From Paraburkholderia graminis C4D1M (GTDB taxonomy: Bacteria; Pseudomonadota; Gammaproteobacteria; Burkholderiales; Burkholderiaceae): a stretch of 64,000 nt of DNA. Position 1 is the stretch's first letter; each line of letters starts with the position of its first letter. Under the pieces are notes generated by a model. The model made no database searches. It saw only the letters and a program-made list of their open reading frames with translations, and had not been told where the DNA came from. Positions 18,109-26,660 of this stretch are shown in pieces. Location: the NCBI RefSeq assembly GCF_000172415.1, contig NZ_ABLD01000003.1, positions 186,001 to 250,000 on the forward strand, read 5' to 3'. Both the position numbers and the translations under genes were made by a program.

Positions 18109-19759
18109 CCCGCCAGGACCGACGCCCGCCTCCGATGCGCCGCGCAACGATTCGAACGGACCGAAGCTGCCGCCCCAATTGCCCGACCCCGAGATCGAGC
18201 CGCGTAGCCGCTGGCTGCCGTCGCTCGTCTGGGTGATCCCTCTGATTGCCGCGCTTATCGGCATTGCGCTCGTCATCAAGTCGGTGACGGAAAAAGGCCC
18301 GACCATCACGATCAGTTTCATCAGCGCGGAAGGGCTCGAGCCTGGCAAGACCAAGGTCAAGTACAAGGACGTCGACGTCGGCGCGGTCAAGTCGATCACG
18401 TTGTCGAAGGATCTTTCGCACGTGCTCGTGCAGGTGCAGTTGACGAAGGAAGGCGAAGACTTCGCGGTCAAGGATTCGCGCTTCTGGGTCGTGCGGCCGC
18501 GCGTGGGCGCGAGCGGCGTGTCGGGCCTCACCACACTGCTCTCCGGCGCCTATATCGGCGCGGACGCCGGTCATTCGCCGGACAGCGAGAAGAACTTCGT
18601 CGGCCTCGAGACGCCGCCGCCGATTACCGGCGACCAGAAGGGTCATCAGTTCATTCTGCATGGCGATTCGCTGGGCTCCATCGACATCGGCTCGCCGATT
18701 TTTTATCGCCGCGTGCAGGTCGGCCAGGTGGTCGGCTTTTCGCTCGACAAGGACGGCACCGGCGTGACCATGCAGGTGTTCGTGTCCGCGCCGTTCGACC
18801 AGTACGTCGGCACCAATTCGCGCTGGTGGCATGCGAGCGGCGTCGATCTGCGACTCGATTCGAGCGGCTTCAAGCTGAACACGCAGTCGCTCGCGACGGT
18901 GATCGTCGGCGGCTTGTCGTTCCAGTCGCCGCCGGGTCAGGGCGTGGGCGCGCAGGCGCCGAACAACATGACGTTCCGCCTCGGTTCCGACGAAGGCGAC
19001 GCGATGCGCGAGCCGGACGGCGTGCCGCTGCGCGTCGTGATGAACTTCAACCAGTCTCTGCGCGGTCTGTCGGTCGGCGCGCCGGTCGATTTCCGCGGCA
19101 TCGTGCTCGGTCAGGTGACCAACATCGGCATCGACTACGATCCGAAGACGCGCAGCTTCACGATGCCGGTGACGATGAACATCTACCCTGACCGCCTCGG
19201 CAAGCGCTTCCGCGAGACCGCGCCGACGCCAGGCAGCCTCGCCGGGCAGACGCTGCTGCAACAACTCGTCAAGCACGGACTGCGCGGCCAGTTGCGCACG
19301 GGCAATCTGATCACGAGCCAGTTGTACGTCGCGCTTGATATTTTCCCGAAGGCGCCGCCGGCCACCGTCGACGTAGCCAGCGACCCGCTCGAATTGCCGA
19401 CCATTCCGAACACGCTCGACGAGCTGCAATTGCAGGTCGCCGACATCGCGAAGAAGCTCGACAAGGTGCCGTTCGATCAGATCGGCAACAACCTGAACAG
19501 CGCGCTGAAGAATGCCGACCAGCTCTTCAAGCGACTGGACACGGAAGTCGTGCCGCAAGCCCGCGACACGCTGGCCGCCGCGAAACAGACGTTCGGCTCG
19601 GCCGAGGCGACGTTGCAGCAGGACTCGCCGTTGCAGTCGGATGTGCATCAGGCGTTGCAGGAATTGACGCGCACGTTGCAGTCGCTGAATGCGCTGTCGG
19701 ATTATCTCGAGCGCCACCCGGAATCGTTGTTGCGCGGTAAAGCAGGAGACAAGCCATGA
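18101..19759 (+). CDS. pqiB: PqiB-type MCE-domain lipid transport protein
   Basis: Predicted 552 aa, close to E. coli PqiB (546 aa). It has a short cytoplasmic N-terminus, one membrane anchor (about residues 40-62, SLVWVIPLIAALIGIALVIK), then three MCE repeats beginning GPTITISFISAEGLEPGKT, then GHQFILHGDSLGSIDIGSPI, then VPLRVVMNFNQSLRGLSVGA, and a C-terminal helical region that forms the periplasmic needle in the E. coli structure. It overlaps the previous gene by 8 bp and pqiC by 4 bp. Confidence 0.95.
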   Translation: MTSPPGPTPASDAPRNDSNGPKLPPQLPDPEIEPRSRWLPSLVWVIPLIAALIGIALVIKSVTEKGPTITISFISAEGLEPGKTKVKYKDVDVGAVKSITLSKDLSHVLVQVQLTKEGEDFAVKDSRFWVVRPRVGASGVSGLTTLLSGAYIGADAGHSPDSEKNFVGLETPPPITGDQKGHQFILHGDSLGSIDIGSPIFYRRVQVGQVVGFSLDKDGTGVTMQVFVSAPFDQYVGTNSRWWHASGVDLRLDSSGFKLNTQSLATVIVGGLSFQSPPGQGVGAQAPNNMTFRLGSDEGDAMREPDGVPLRVVMNFNQSLRGLSVGAPVDFRGIVLGQVTNIGIDYDPKTRSFTMPVTMNIYPDRLGKRFRETAPTPGSLAGQTLLQQLVKHGLRGQLRTGNLITSQLYVALDIFPKAPPATVDVASDPLELPTIPNTLDELQLQVADIAKKLDKVPFDQIGNNLNSALKNADQLFKRLDTEVVPQARDTLAAAKQTFGSAEATLQQDSPLQSDVHQALQELTRTLQSLNALSDYLERHPESLLRGKAGDKP

Positions 19760-20487
19760 TGTTCGTTCGACTCCCCCGTTTGTCGCGCGTAGTGGCGCGC
19801 AGCGCTGTTCGTGCCGGCGCGCTCGCTGCGGTGCTGGCGGTCGCGGCGTGTGCGTCGCCGAGTAGCCGGTTTTATACGTTGGGCGATGCGAATGGCGCTG
19901 CGTCCGCTGCGGCTTCAGGCTCACGGACGTCGGCGGCGCCCGCGTGGCTGATCGAAGTCGCGCCTATCGATGTGCCGCCGCAAGTCGCGAAGACTCAGCT
20001 CGTCGTGCAGACGGGACCGACGCAGGTCAAGGTGCTGGAAGAAGATCGCTGGGCGTCGCTGCCCGGCGATGAACTGCGCCGCGCGTTGTCGACCAGTCTC
20101 ACTCAGCAACTCAATACGATTGATGTGTACGGGACGGCTTATTCCGATGCGACGCCGGTGTATCGCGTGAGCATGAATGTGCAGCGGTTTGAGTCGTGGC
20201 CTGGGTCGCATGCGCTGATCGATGCGGTGTGGAGTGTGCGGGCGGTGCGCAGTACTGCTGTGATGACTTGCAGGAGTGTTGTTAGTGAGCCTGTCGGTGG
20301 TGGGTATGATGCGCTTGTTGATGGGCATCGGCGGGCTTTGATGCGTGTTTCGGCGCAGGTGGCTGCTGCGTTGCAGGCTATGGCTGCTGCTGCGGGTTCT
20401 GCTTCTGCTTCGCAGGGGGGGAAGGCGAGTGCTCGCGGTAGTGTGCCGGGGTGTCCTGCTTTGGATGCGGGTGTGGCTGCGCGGTGA
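19756..20487 (+). CDS. pqiC: PqiC-type outer-membrane lipoprotein
   Basis: Predicted 243 aa. The lipobox is VAACAS, with the lipid cysteine near residue 32, followed by SSRFYTLGDANGA, as in the ABC-type transport auxiliary (PqiC/YmbA) family. It anchors the PqiB needle at the outer membrane. The ATG overlaps the pqiB stop (ATGA). From about 20150 to the stop the wobble bases shift strongly to G and T, unlike the rest of the operon, and the last 50 residues are a low-complexity Ala/Ser/Gly tail. This composition continues into the repeat island, so the 3' end may have been reshaped by it. Confidence 0.9.
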   Translation: MMFVRLPRLSRVVARSAVRAGALAAVLAVAACASPSSRFYTLGDANGAASAAASGSRTSAAPAWLIEVAPIDVPPQVAKTQLVVQTGPTQVKVLEEDRWASLPGDELRRALSTSLTQQLNTIDVYGTAYSDATPVYRVSMNVQRFESWPGSHALIDAVWSVRAVRSTAVMTCRSVVSEPVGGGYDALVDGHRRALMRVSAQVAAALQAMAAAAGSASASQGGKASARGSVPGCPALDAGVAAR

Positions 20488-20848
20488 TTGGTTTTTGTGC
20501 TTTTGGTTTTTGTGCTTTTGGTTTTTTGCTTTCTTTTTTGCCTTTCCTTGAATTCGTTGTGGTCTATTTGTGTTGCCCCTGTGCGGGGCGGCACTTACTT
20601 TCTTTGCCGCCGCAAAGAAAGTAAGCAAAGAAAGCGGGCTCACACCGCTAGCTTATAAGTGGAGCCCCTTGCTCGGAGTGGGCAGTGGTGCGCCTTACAT
20701 CCGTGCCCTCGCACATTCGACGTTAGTGACAAGGCAGTCATGCTTCCCGACTCGCACTCGTGCTCGTCGGAAGGGTTCGCTGTGGTGTCTGTTTGGCTTT
20801 TCGCTCTTCGCTCTTCGCTCTTCGCTCTATTGAAGGGTCAGCGCTCGC
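20488..20848. other. Left part of the repeat island
   Basis: 361 bp without a gene. It starts with T/G-rich direct repeats (GGTTTTTGTGCTTTTG twice, 20490-20525), continues with the left inverted-repeat arm (20541-20782) and ends with a CTTCG-type run, CGCTCTTCGCTCTTCGCTCTT, near 20810. Confidence 0.75.
20541..20782 (+). repeat. Left arm of a long inverted repeat flanking the DUF805 gene
   Basis: About 240 bp that match the reverse complement of 21430-21674 at close to 85-90 percent by eye. Shared blocks include GTTGCCCCTGTGCGGGGCGG, a perfect 14-bp hairpin with a CGCC loop (CTTACTTTCTTTGC / GCAAAGAAAGTAAG, 20594-20625), CATCCGTGCCCTCGCACATT and TGACAAGGCAGTCATGCTTC. The sequence has the look of an intergenic repeat common in Paraburkholderia genomes, stated from memory. 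Confidence 0.85.
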
Positions 20849-21187
20849 TCATTGCATTGGTTGCTTTGGGTCGGGGCCGAAGCGGTTTTGGCCTCGCGTT
20901 CCCTCGAAGCAGGCAAACACCAGGTTGGCGACGGGGCAAAGGGCCCACCAACCGCTTCGGTTGGAATCGTGCATGCGACGAACCAGCGCCGCCAGGCCCG
21001 GAAGGAACACCAGCAAGGGATAAAGGTTGCGCCAGAACCTGGACTCCTCCAGATCGAGGATGACCAGCACGACTCCGTAGGCAATCCCGATGATTACGTT
21101 GAACAGTAGGAACATCCAGTATTCCTTGCGACGCGCTCGTCCACTGAATTCAACGTACTTCGAAAGCACTAGCAGATACCATTTCAT
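20849..21187 (-). CDS. DUF805 family small membrane protein
   Basis: Predicted 112 aa from ATG 21187 (MKWYLLVLSKYVEFSGRARR). The N-terminal FSGRARRKEYWMF, the RRMHDSNRSGWWAL segment and the C-terminal GQNRFGPDP are hallmarks of DUF805 (E. coli YhaH/YhaI). Three hydrophobic segments are visible. Function is unknown for the family. A longer frame to 21322 adds a basic stretch unlike DUF805. The gene is alone, on the opposite strand to its neighbours, between two arms of a long inverted repeat, so it looks like cargo of an inserted unit. Both flanks are non-coding. Confidence 0.88.
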   Translation of the reverse strand: MKWYLLVLSKYVEFSGRARRKEYWMFLLFNVIIGIAYGVVLVILDLEESRFWRNLYPLLVFLPGLAALVRRMHDSNRSGWWALCPVANLVFACFEGTRGQNRFGPDPKQPMQ

Positions 21188-21429
21188 GTTTTTCTCTTTC
21201 TGATAGAAACGACCGAAAAAACCGCGCGCCGTGACGGACGCCACGCGATAGATGCCATTAAGACCGTGGAAACGTGTGCAGCGCCGGTTGCGACGGCTGT
21301 GCAGCTCTGACCAGACTTCCACGTGGCACCCAATACAAGACTACGCCGGCGAGAACGGGATAGGCGCGGGACATTTCGCAAGACAACAGGCGCGATTTCC
21401 GGTCGTGCGCGAAGCGGCAACGGCACCGC

Positions 21430-21674
21430 GAAGCGAACCCTTCCGGCGAGCACGCAGTGCAAGTCGGGAAGCATGACTGCCTTGTCACGGGCGTCGAATG
21501 TGCGAGGGCACGGATGTCAGGCGCACCACTGCCCCCTCAGAACTGGGGGAGCCATCTATAAGCTGGCGGTGTAGGCCCGCTTTCTTTGCTTACTTTCTTT
21601 GCGGCGGCAAAGAAAGTGAGTGCCGCCCCGCACAGGGGCAACGCCGATAGACCACCGCGAAATCAAGGAAAGGC
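21430..21674 (-). repeat. Right arm of the long inverted repeat
   Basis: Reverse-complement partner of 20541-20782. It ends on the outer side with GATAGACCACCGCGAAATCA and AGGAAAGGC, which mirrors GCCTTTCCTTG...GTGGTCTATT at the left arm, so the two outer boundaries correspond. Confidence 0.85.
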
Positions 21675-21686
21675 CAAAGCGAGCCA

Positions 21687-21822
21687 GTGGGACCCACTTA
21701 TAAGCCACCGGTGTAAGCCCGCTTTCTTTGCTTACTTTCTTTGCGGCGGCAAAGAAAGTAAGTGCCGCCCCGCACAGGGGCAACGCCGATAGACCACCGA
21801 GAAAACAAGGAAAGGCCAAAGC
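21687..21822 (-). repeat. Second, shorter copy of the repeat module, same orientation as the right arm
   Basis: Repeats ACTTATAAGCCACCGGTGTA, the CTTACTTTCTTTGC hairpin, GTGCCGCCCCGCACAGGGGC and GATAGACCACCGAGAAAACA. It lacks the TGACAAGGCAGTCATGC half. It follows the right arm as a direct repeat. Confidence 0.85.
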
Positions 21823-21831
21823 AAGCCAGGT

Positions 21832-21877
21832 GCAACACAAATAGACCACCGACAAAAAACAAGAAAAGGCCAAAGGG
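21832..21877 (-). repeat. Third, minimal fragment of the repeat end
   Basis: CAACACAAATAGACCACCG followed by ACAAGAAAAGGCCAAAG matches only the outer end of the module. Its CAACACAAATAGACCAC is closest to the left arm read in reverse. Confidence 0.7.
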
Positions 21878-21947
21878 CCAAAAAGCACCCCCCGCACCCC
21901 ACCGCGTACAATACCCCCTTACCCACAGCCCACCGGCTAGCCCCTCC

Positions 21948-23246
21948 ATGTCCTTCGATTTCTTCCTCCCCTGCCCGCGCGGTCTCGAAGCCGCGCTCGC
22001 CTCCGAACTCGCCGAGATCGCCGCGAAGCATCTGCACGGCGCGCCGTTCGCGCCCGGCTCGCAAGTCCCCGGCGGCGTGCATTTTCGCGGCGGCTGGGCA
22101 GCCGGCATGGCGGCCAATCTGCATTCGCGCCTCGCGAGCCGCGTGCTGCTGAAAATCGCGCATCGTCCGTATCGCAGCGAGCAGGACATCTACGCACTCG
22201 CCGTCGAACAACGCTGGGAGCAATGGTTCTCTGCGAACGAAACGCTGCGCGTCGACGTCACCGCGATCAAGTCGCCGCTGCGCAGCCTCGAATTCACCAC
22301 GCTGCGCGTGAAGGACGCGATCTGCGACCGTCTGCGCGAAGTCAGCGGCGCGCGCCCGAACATCGACACCGCGACGCCCGACGTGCGCGTGTTCGCGTTT
22401 CTCACCGCGACCGACTGCACGCTTTACCTCGACACCTCCGGCGACCCGCTCTTCAAGCGCGGCTGGCGCCTGGACAAGGGCGCGGCGCCGCTGCGCGAAA
22501 ATCTCGCGGCGGGCATTCTGCGGCTGACGGGCTGGAGCGCCGGCACGCCGCTATACGACCCGATGTGCGGCAGCGGCACGTTCCTCGCCGAAGCCGCGCA
22601 GGTCGCGCTCGACATCGCGCCCGGCGCCGAACGCCGCTTCGGCTTCGAAAAGCTCAAGCAGTACGACAGCAAAACCTGGCAGACGCTGAAGGCCGCCGCG
22701 CTCGACGCCAAACACGCCGCCCGCAGCTCGCGCGCCGACCTGCAGATTTTCGGCAGCGATATTTCCGGCGACATGCTCGACAAGGCGCGCGCGAATTTCC
22801 AGCGCGCCGGCTTGCCGACCATTCCGCTCAAACAGGTCGACGCGCGCGGCATGACGCCGCCGACTTCGGCGCCGGGCATTCTCGTCGCCAATCCGCCGTA
22901 TGGTGAGCGGATCGAAGTGCGCGGACGCAACGCGCGCGGCGAAATCCGCGAAGGACGTGAAGGACGCAGTCGCGACAACCGCGAGGACGACAGCTTTCGC
23001 CGCGCCCAGGAAGAAGCGCCCGACAGCGAGTTCTTCCAGTCGCTCGGCGACGCGCTCAAGCAGCGCTTCACCGGCTGGCACGCATTCATCCTGACGTCGG
23101 ATCGCAAGCTGCCGGGCCAGTTGCGCCTGCGCGAATCGACGAAGACACCGCTCTTTAACGGAGCGCTCGAATGCCGGCTGTTCCGCTTCGATCTGATCGC
23201 GGGCAGCGTGCGTCAGCGGCCGCAAGGCGATACGCCTGCCGGTTAA
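21948..23246 (+). CDS. rlmL: THUMP-domain class I SAM-dependent rRNA methyltransferase (RlmL-like)
   Basis: Predicted 432 aa from ATG 21948 (MSFDFFLPCPRGLEAALASE). It has an N-terminal ferredoxin-like/THUMP RNA-binding part (residues 1-160) and a methyltransferase domain with YDPMCGSGTFLAEAA and the catalytic NPPYGER motif. It corresponds to the N-terminal half of E. coli RlmL, which makes m2G2445 in 23S rRNA. A charged Arg/Glu/Asp-rich stretch of about 35 residues after NPPYGERIEVRG looks like an inserted linker. The open frame continues upstream into the repeats, but that part is not coding. The stop codon lies inside a 10-bp tandem repeat. Confidence 0.9.
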   Translation: MSFDFFLPCPRGLEAALASELAEIAAKHLHGAPFAPGSQVPGGVHFRGGWAAGMAANLHSRLASRVLLKIAHRPYRSEQDIYALAVEQRWEQWFSANETLRVDVTAIKSPLRSLEFTTLRVKDAICDRLREVSGARPNIDTATPDVRVFAFLTATDCTLYLDTSGDPLFKRGWRLDKGAAPLRENLAAGILRLTGWSAGTPLYDPMCGSGTFLAEAAQVALDIAPGAERRFGFEKLKQYDSKTWQTLKAAALDAKHAARSSRADLQIFGSDISGDMLDKARANFQRAGLPTIPLKQVDARGMTPPTSAPGILVANPPYGERIEVRGRNARGEIREGREGRSRDNREDDSFRRAQEEAPDSEFFQSLGDALKQRFTGWHAFILTSDRKLPGQLRLRESTKTPLFNGALECRLFRFDLIAGSVRQRPQGDTPAG

Positions 23247-23268
23247 GGCCGGTTAAGGCCGGTTAAGA
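23239..23268 (+). repeat. 10-bp tandem repeat overlapping the rlmL stop codon
   Basis: CCGGTTAAGG occurs three times in a row, the third ending in A. The TAA of the first copy is the rlmL stop. Confidence 0.85.
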
Positions 23269-23317
23269 CAAGCGGCAAGCGACAAACAACAAGCGCCAAG
23301 CAAACGCAGCCAGAAAC

Positions 23318-23350
23318 AAACCGCGGCCACACACAGTGCCGCGGTTTTTT
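23318..23350 (+). terminator. Rho-independent terminator of rlmL
   Basis: AAACCGCGGC and GCCGCGGTTT form a 10-bp stem with a 10-nt loop, followed by TTT. It lies about 75 bp after the rlmL stop. Confidence 0.85.
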
Positions 23351-23499
23351 CGCCTCGCCCATCCGCACGTCCGCACGTTCACACGATCTAACCCACCGCC
23401 CCACCCTACTGACACCACGCTGTCAGCAGCACCCCCGCACACTCCTCCTCACGCCATCCGGCGATTTATCCGGCTTACCGCCATCCACAGGAGAGTGTC

Positions 23500-23883
23500 A
23501 TGTCCGCATCGTCCAAAGTTGTTGCATGGTTCGAAATCCCGTCCGTCGATTTCGACCGCGCCGTGCGCTTTTATGAAGCCGCGCTCGACGTGAAGCTGAA
23601 CCGCCAGGAAATCGGCGGCCAGCCCATCGCCGTGTTCGGCTACGAAGAACCGGCGACGGGCGGCGCGATCGTCCACAGCCCGTCGATGACCCCGAACGGT
23701 GACGGCGTGCTCGTCTACCTGAACGCGCAGCCGACCGTCGACGCCGCGCTCGCCCGCATCGAAGAAGCCGGCGGCAAGACCGATGGACCGGTCATCAAGC
23801 TGCCGCAGGACATCGGTTATATCGCGTTTTTCATCGACAGCGAAGGCAATCGCCTCGGCCTGCATTCGCGCACCAACGGCTAA
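23500..23883 (+). CDS. VOC (glyoxalase/bleomycin-resistance fold) family protein
   Basis: Predicted 127 aa. AGGAG 6-7 nt before ATG 23500 supports the start. The N-terminal VVAWFEIPSVDFDRAVRFYEAALDVKL and the C-terminal YIAFFIDSEGNRLGLHS are typical of small VOC proteins related to the predicted lactoylglutathione-lyase-like enzymes; here it is a short two-repeat version. The reaction is unknown. It is followed by a YafY-type regulator, a pairing often seen for such proteins, so the regulator probably controls it. Confidence 0.88.
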   Translation: MSASSKVVAWFEIPSVDFDRAVRFYEAALDVKLNRQEIGGQPIAVFGYEEPATGGAIVHSPSMTPNGDGVLVYLNAQPTVDAALARIEEAGGKTDGPVIKLPQDIGYIAFFIDSEGNRLGLHSRTNG

Positions 23884-24112
23884 CCGCGCTGCGGACAGCG
23901 GCCATCGAACGGGTAACGCCCGTGCGGGCGACACACGCATCGAGCCCGTCGTCCGAACGCTCACCTGAGCATTCACTCAAACGCTCGCCGAACGCACACC
24001 CAAGCGCTCGACTCAACGCTGAACTCAACGCCAACCCGAACGCTGACCGGAGCGCGGCATGCGGCGCTATCATCGCGGGACTGTCCCTGTCCTCTTCTAC
24101 AAGACGCCCACG

Positions 24113-24805
24113 ATGACGCGCCGCGCCGACCGTCTGTTCCAGATCGCCGAATTGCTGCGCGGCCGGCGTTTGACCACGGCGCAGCAACTCGCCGACTGGC
24201 TCAACATCTCGCTGCGCACCGTCTATCGCGACGTGCGCGATCTGCAGCTATCCGGCGTGCCGATCGAAGGCGAGGCCGGCATCGGCTACCGGCTGAGCCG
24301 CAGCGCGAGCCTTCCGCCGCTCACCTTCACCGCCGATGAACTCGCGGCGCTCGCCGCCGGCGCGCGCATGCTCGAATCGTGGGGCGGCGCCGGCTTCGCG
24401 AGCGGAGCGCGCGGCGCATTGGCCAAGATTGCTTCGGCGATGCCCGCAGACAAGCGCGCGTCCCTTGAAAGGCTCGCGATCTTCGCGCCGTCGTTCCATA
24501 TCAAAAGCGATTTTTCGACGCAGCTCGACACGCTGCACCGCGCGATCGACGCACGACACGTGGTGAGTTTTGCGTACACGGATGCCAACGGCGCGGCGAC
24601 GGAGCGGCGCGTGTGGCCGCTCGCACTCGCCTATTGGGGCGCGCGCTGGACGCTTGGCGCGTGGTGTGAATTGCGCGGCGATTTCCGCAACTTCGGGCTC
24701 GAGAAGATCCAGCAACTCGAAGTGCGCGAGCCGTATCCCGATCAGGAAGGCCGACGGCTCGCGGACCTGCTGCGGCATGTGAACGCCAAACCGAAACAGA
24801 AGTGA
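24113..24805 (+). CDS. YafY-type HTH/WYL-domain transcriptional regulator
   Basis: Predicted 230 aa from ATG 24113 (MTRRADRLFQIAELLRGRRL), the standard family N-terminus; an in-frame ATG at 24059 would add 18 unlike residues. Residues 1-60 are a winged helix (TTAQQLADWLNISLRTVYRD) and the C-terminal two thirds hold a WYL domain, with VSFAYTDANG and RRVWPLALAYWGARWTLGAWCE. WYL domains sense small ligands or nucleic acids. It lies 230 bp after the VOC gene on the same strand. A hairpin with a short T-run follows the stop. Confidence 0.9.
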   Translation: MTRRADRLFQIAELLRGRRLTTAQQLADWLNISLRTVYRDVRDLQLSGVPIEGEAGIGYRLSRSASLPPLTFTADELAALAAGARMLESWGGAGFASGARGALAKIASAMPADKRASLERLAIFAPSFHIKSDFSTQLDTLHRAIDARHVVSFAYTDANGAATERRVWPLALAYWGARWTLGAWCELRGDFRNFGLEKIQQLEVREPYPDQEGRRLADLLRHVNAKPKQK

Positions 24806-24807
24806 GC

Positions 24808-24843
24808 ATTGCGCGGCGCAGACCTTCGCGCGCCGCGCAATTT
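24808..24843 (+). terminator. Terminator between the YafY regulator and pntB (convergent)
   Basis: ATTGCGCGGCG pairs with CGCCGCGCAAT around a 12-nt loop, with TTTAT spanning the stem end on plus. No T-run on minus, so it mainly serves the regulator gene. Confidence 0.6.
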
Positions 24844-24851
24844 ATCGCGTG

Positions 24852-26305
<1,454 letters not shown>

Positions 26306-26306
<1 letters not shown>

Positions 26307-26635
26307 TACGCGTTCTCCTTGCTCTTATCGGCGATGAGCTTTTTCGGCTCTTTCTTGCGGAACATCTCGAGCATTCGCCGCGTGACGAGGAAGCCGCCGA
26401 ACACGTTGACCGCCGCCAGCGCAACGGCGAGCGTGCCGAAGAACTTGCCCGGCGTGCCGAGCGTAAGGCCGGTCGCGAGCATTGCGCCGACAATCACGAT
26501 CGCGGAAATCGCGTTGGTCACGGCCATCAGCGGCGTGTGCAGCGCGGGCGTGACGTTCCAGACGACGTGGTAGCCGACGTAAATCGCCAGCACGAAAATA
26601 ATCAGGTTGATGACGGTGTGGTTGAGCACTTCCAT
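26306..26635 (-). CDS. pntAB: NAD(P) transhydrogenase subunit alpha, membrane part
   Basis: Predicted 109 aa with three membrane helices: an N-terminal helix ([20 protein letters not shown]), [24 protein letters not shown] and the region around [19 protein letters not shown], followed by a basic tail [14 protein letters not shown]. It is the membrane domain that in E. coli is the C-terminal end of PntA; here the alpha subunit is split as in Rhodospirillum. It is 25 bp after pntAA and overlaps pntB by one base. Confidence 0.95.
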
Positions 26636-26660
26636 CGCCGTTTCTCCAGGTGAATTCGCG

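Larger units (their letters stand above)
21188..21947. other. Right part of the repeat island
   Basis: 760 bp without a supported gene. It holds about 240 bp of unassigned sequence (21188-21429), the right inverted-repeat arm (21430-21674), a second partial copy (21687-21822) and a third fragment (21832-21877). The final 70 bp are A/C-rich and contain TACAAT at 21907-21912, a possible -10 box for rlmL. Confidence 0.75.

Noticed and set aside
20570..21109. Several 80-130-codon plus-strand ORFs over the left arm and the DUF805 gene
   Set aside because: They are either repeat translations or antisense to the DUF805 gene, which has a clear family match.
21556..21897. 113-codon and overlapping ORFs inside the repeat island
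   Set aside because: They are translations of the repeat module (CGAALTFFAAAKK appears again in each copy) and have no ribosome site; such calls are common false genes in this repeat.
23922..24116. 64-codon ORF MRATHASSPSSERSPEHSLK...
   Set aside because: It is a translation of the degenerate AACGC repeat, with no ribosome site.
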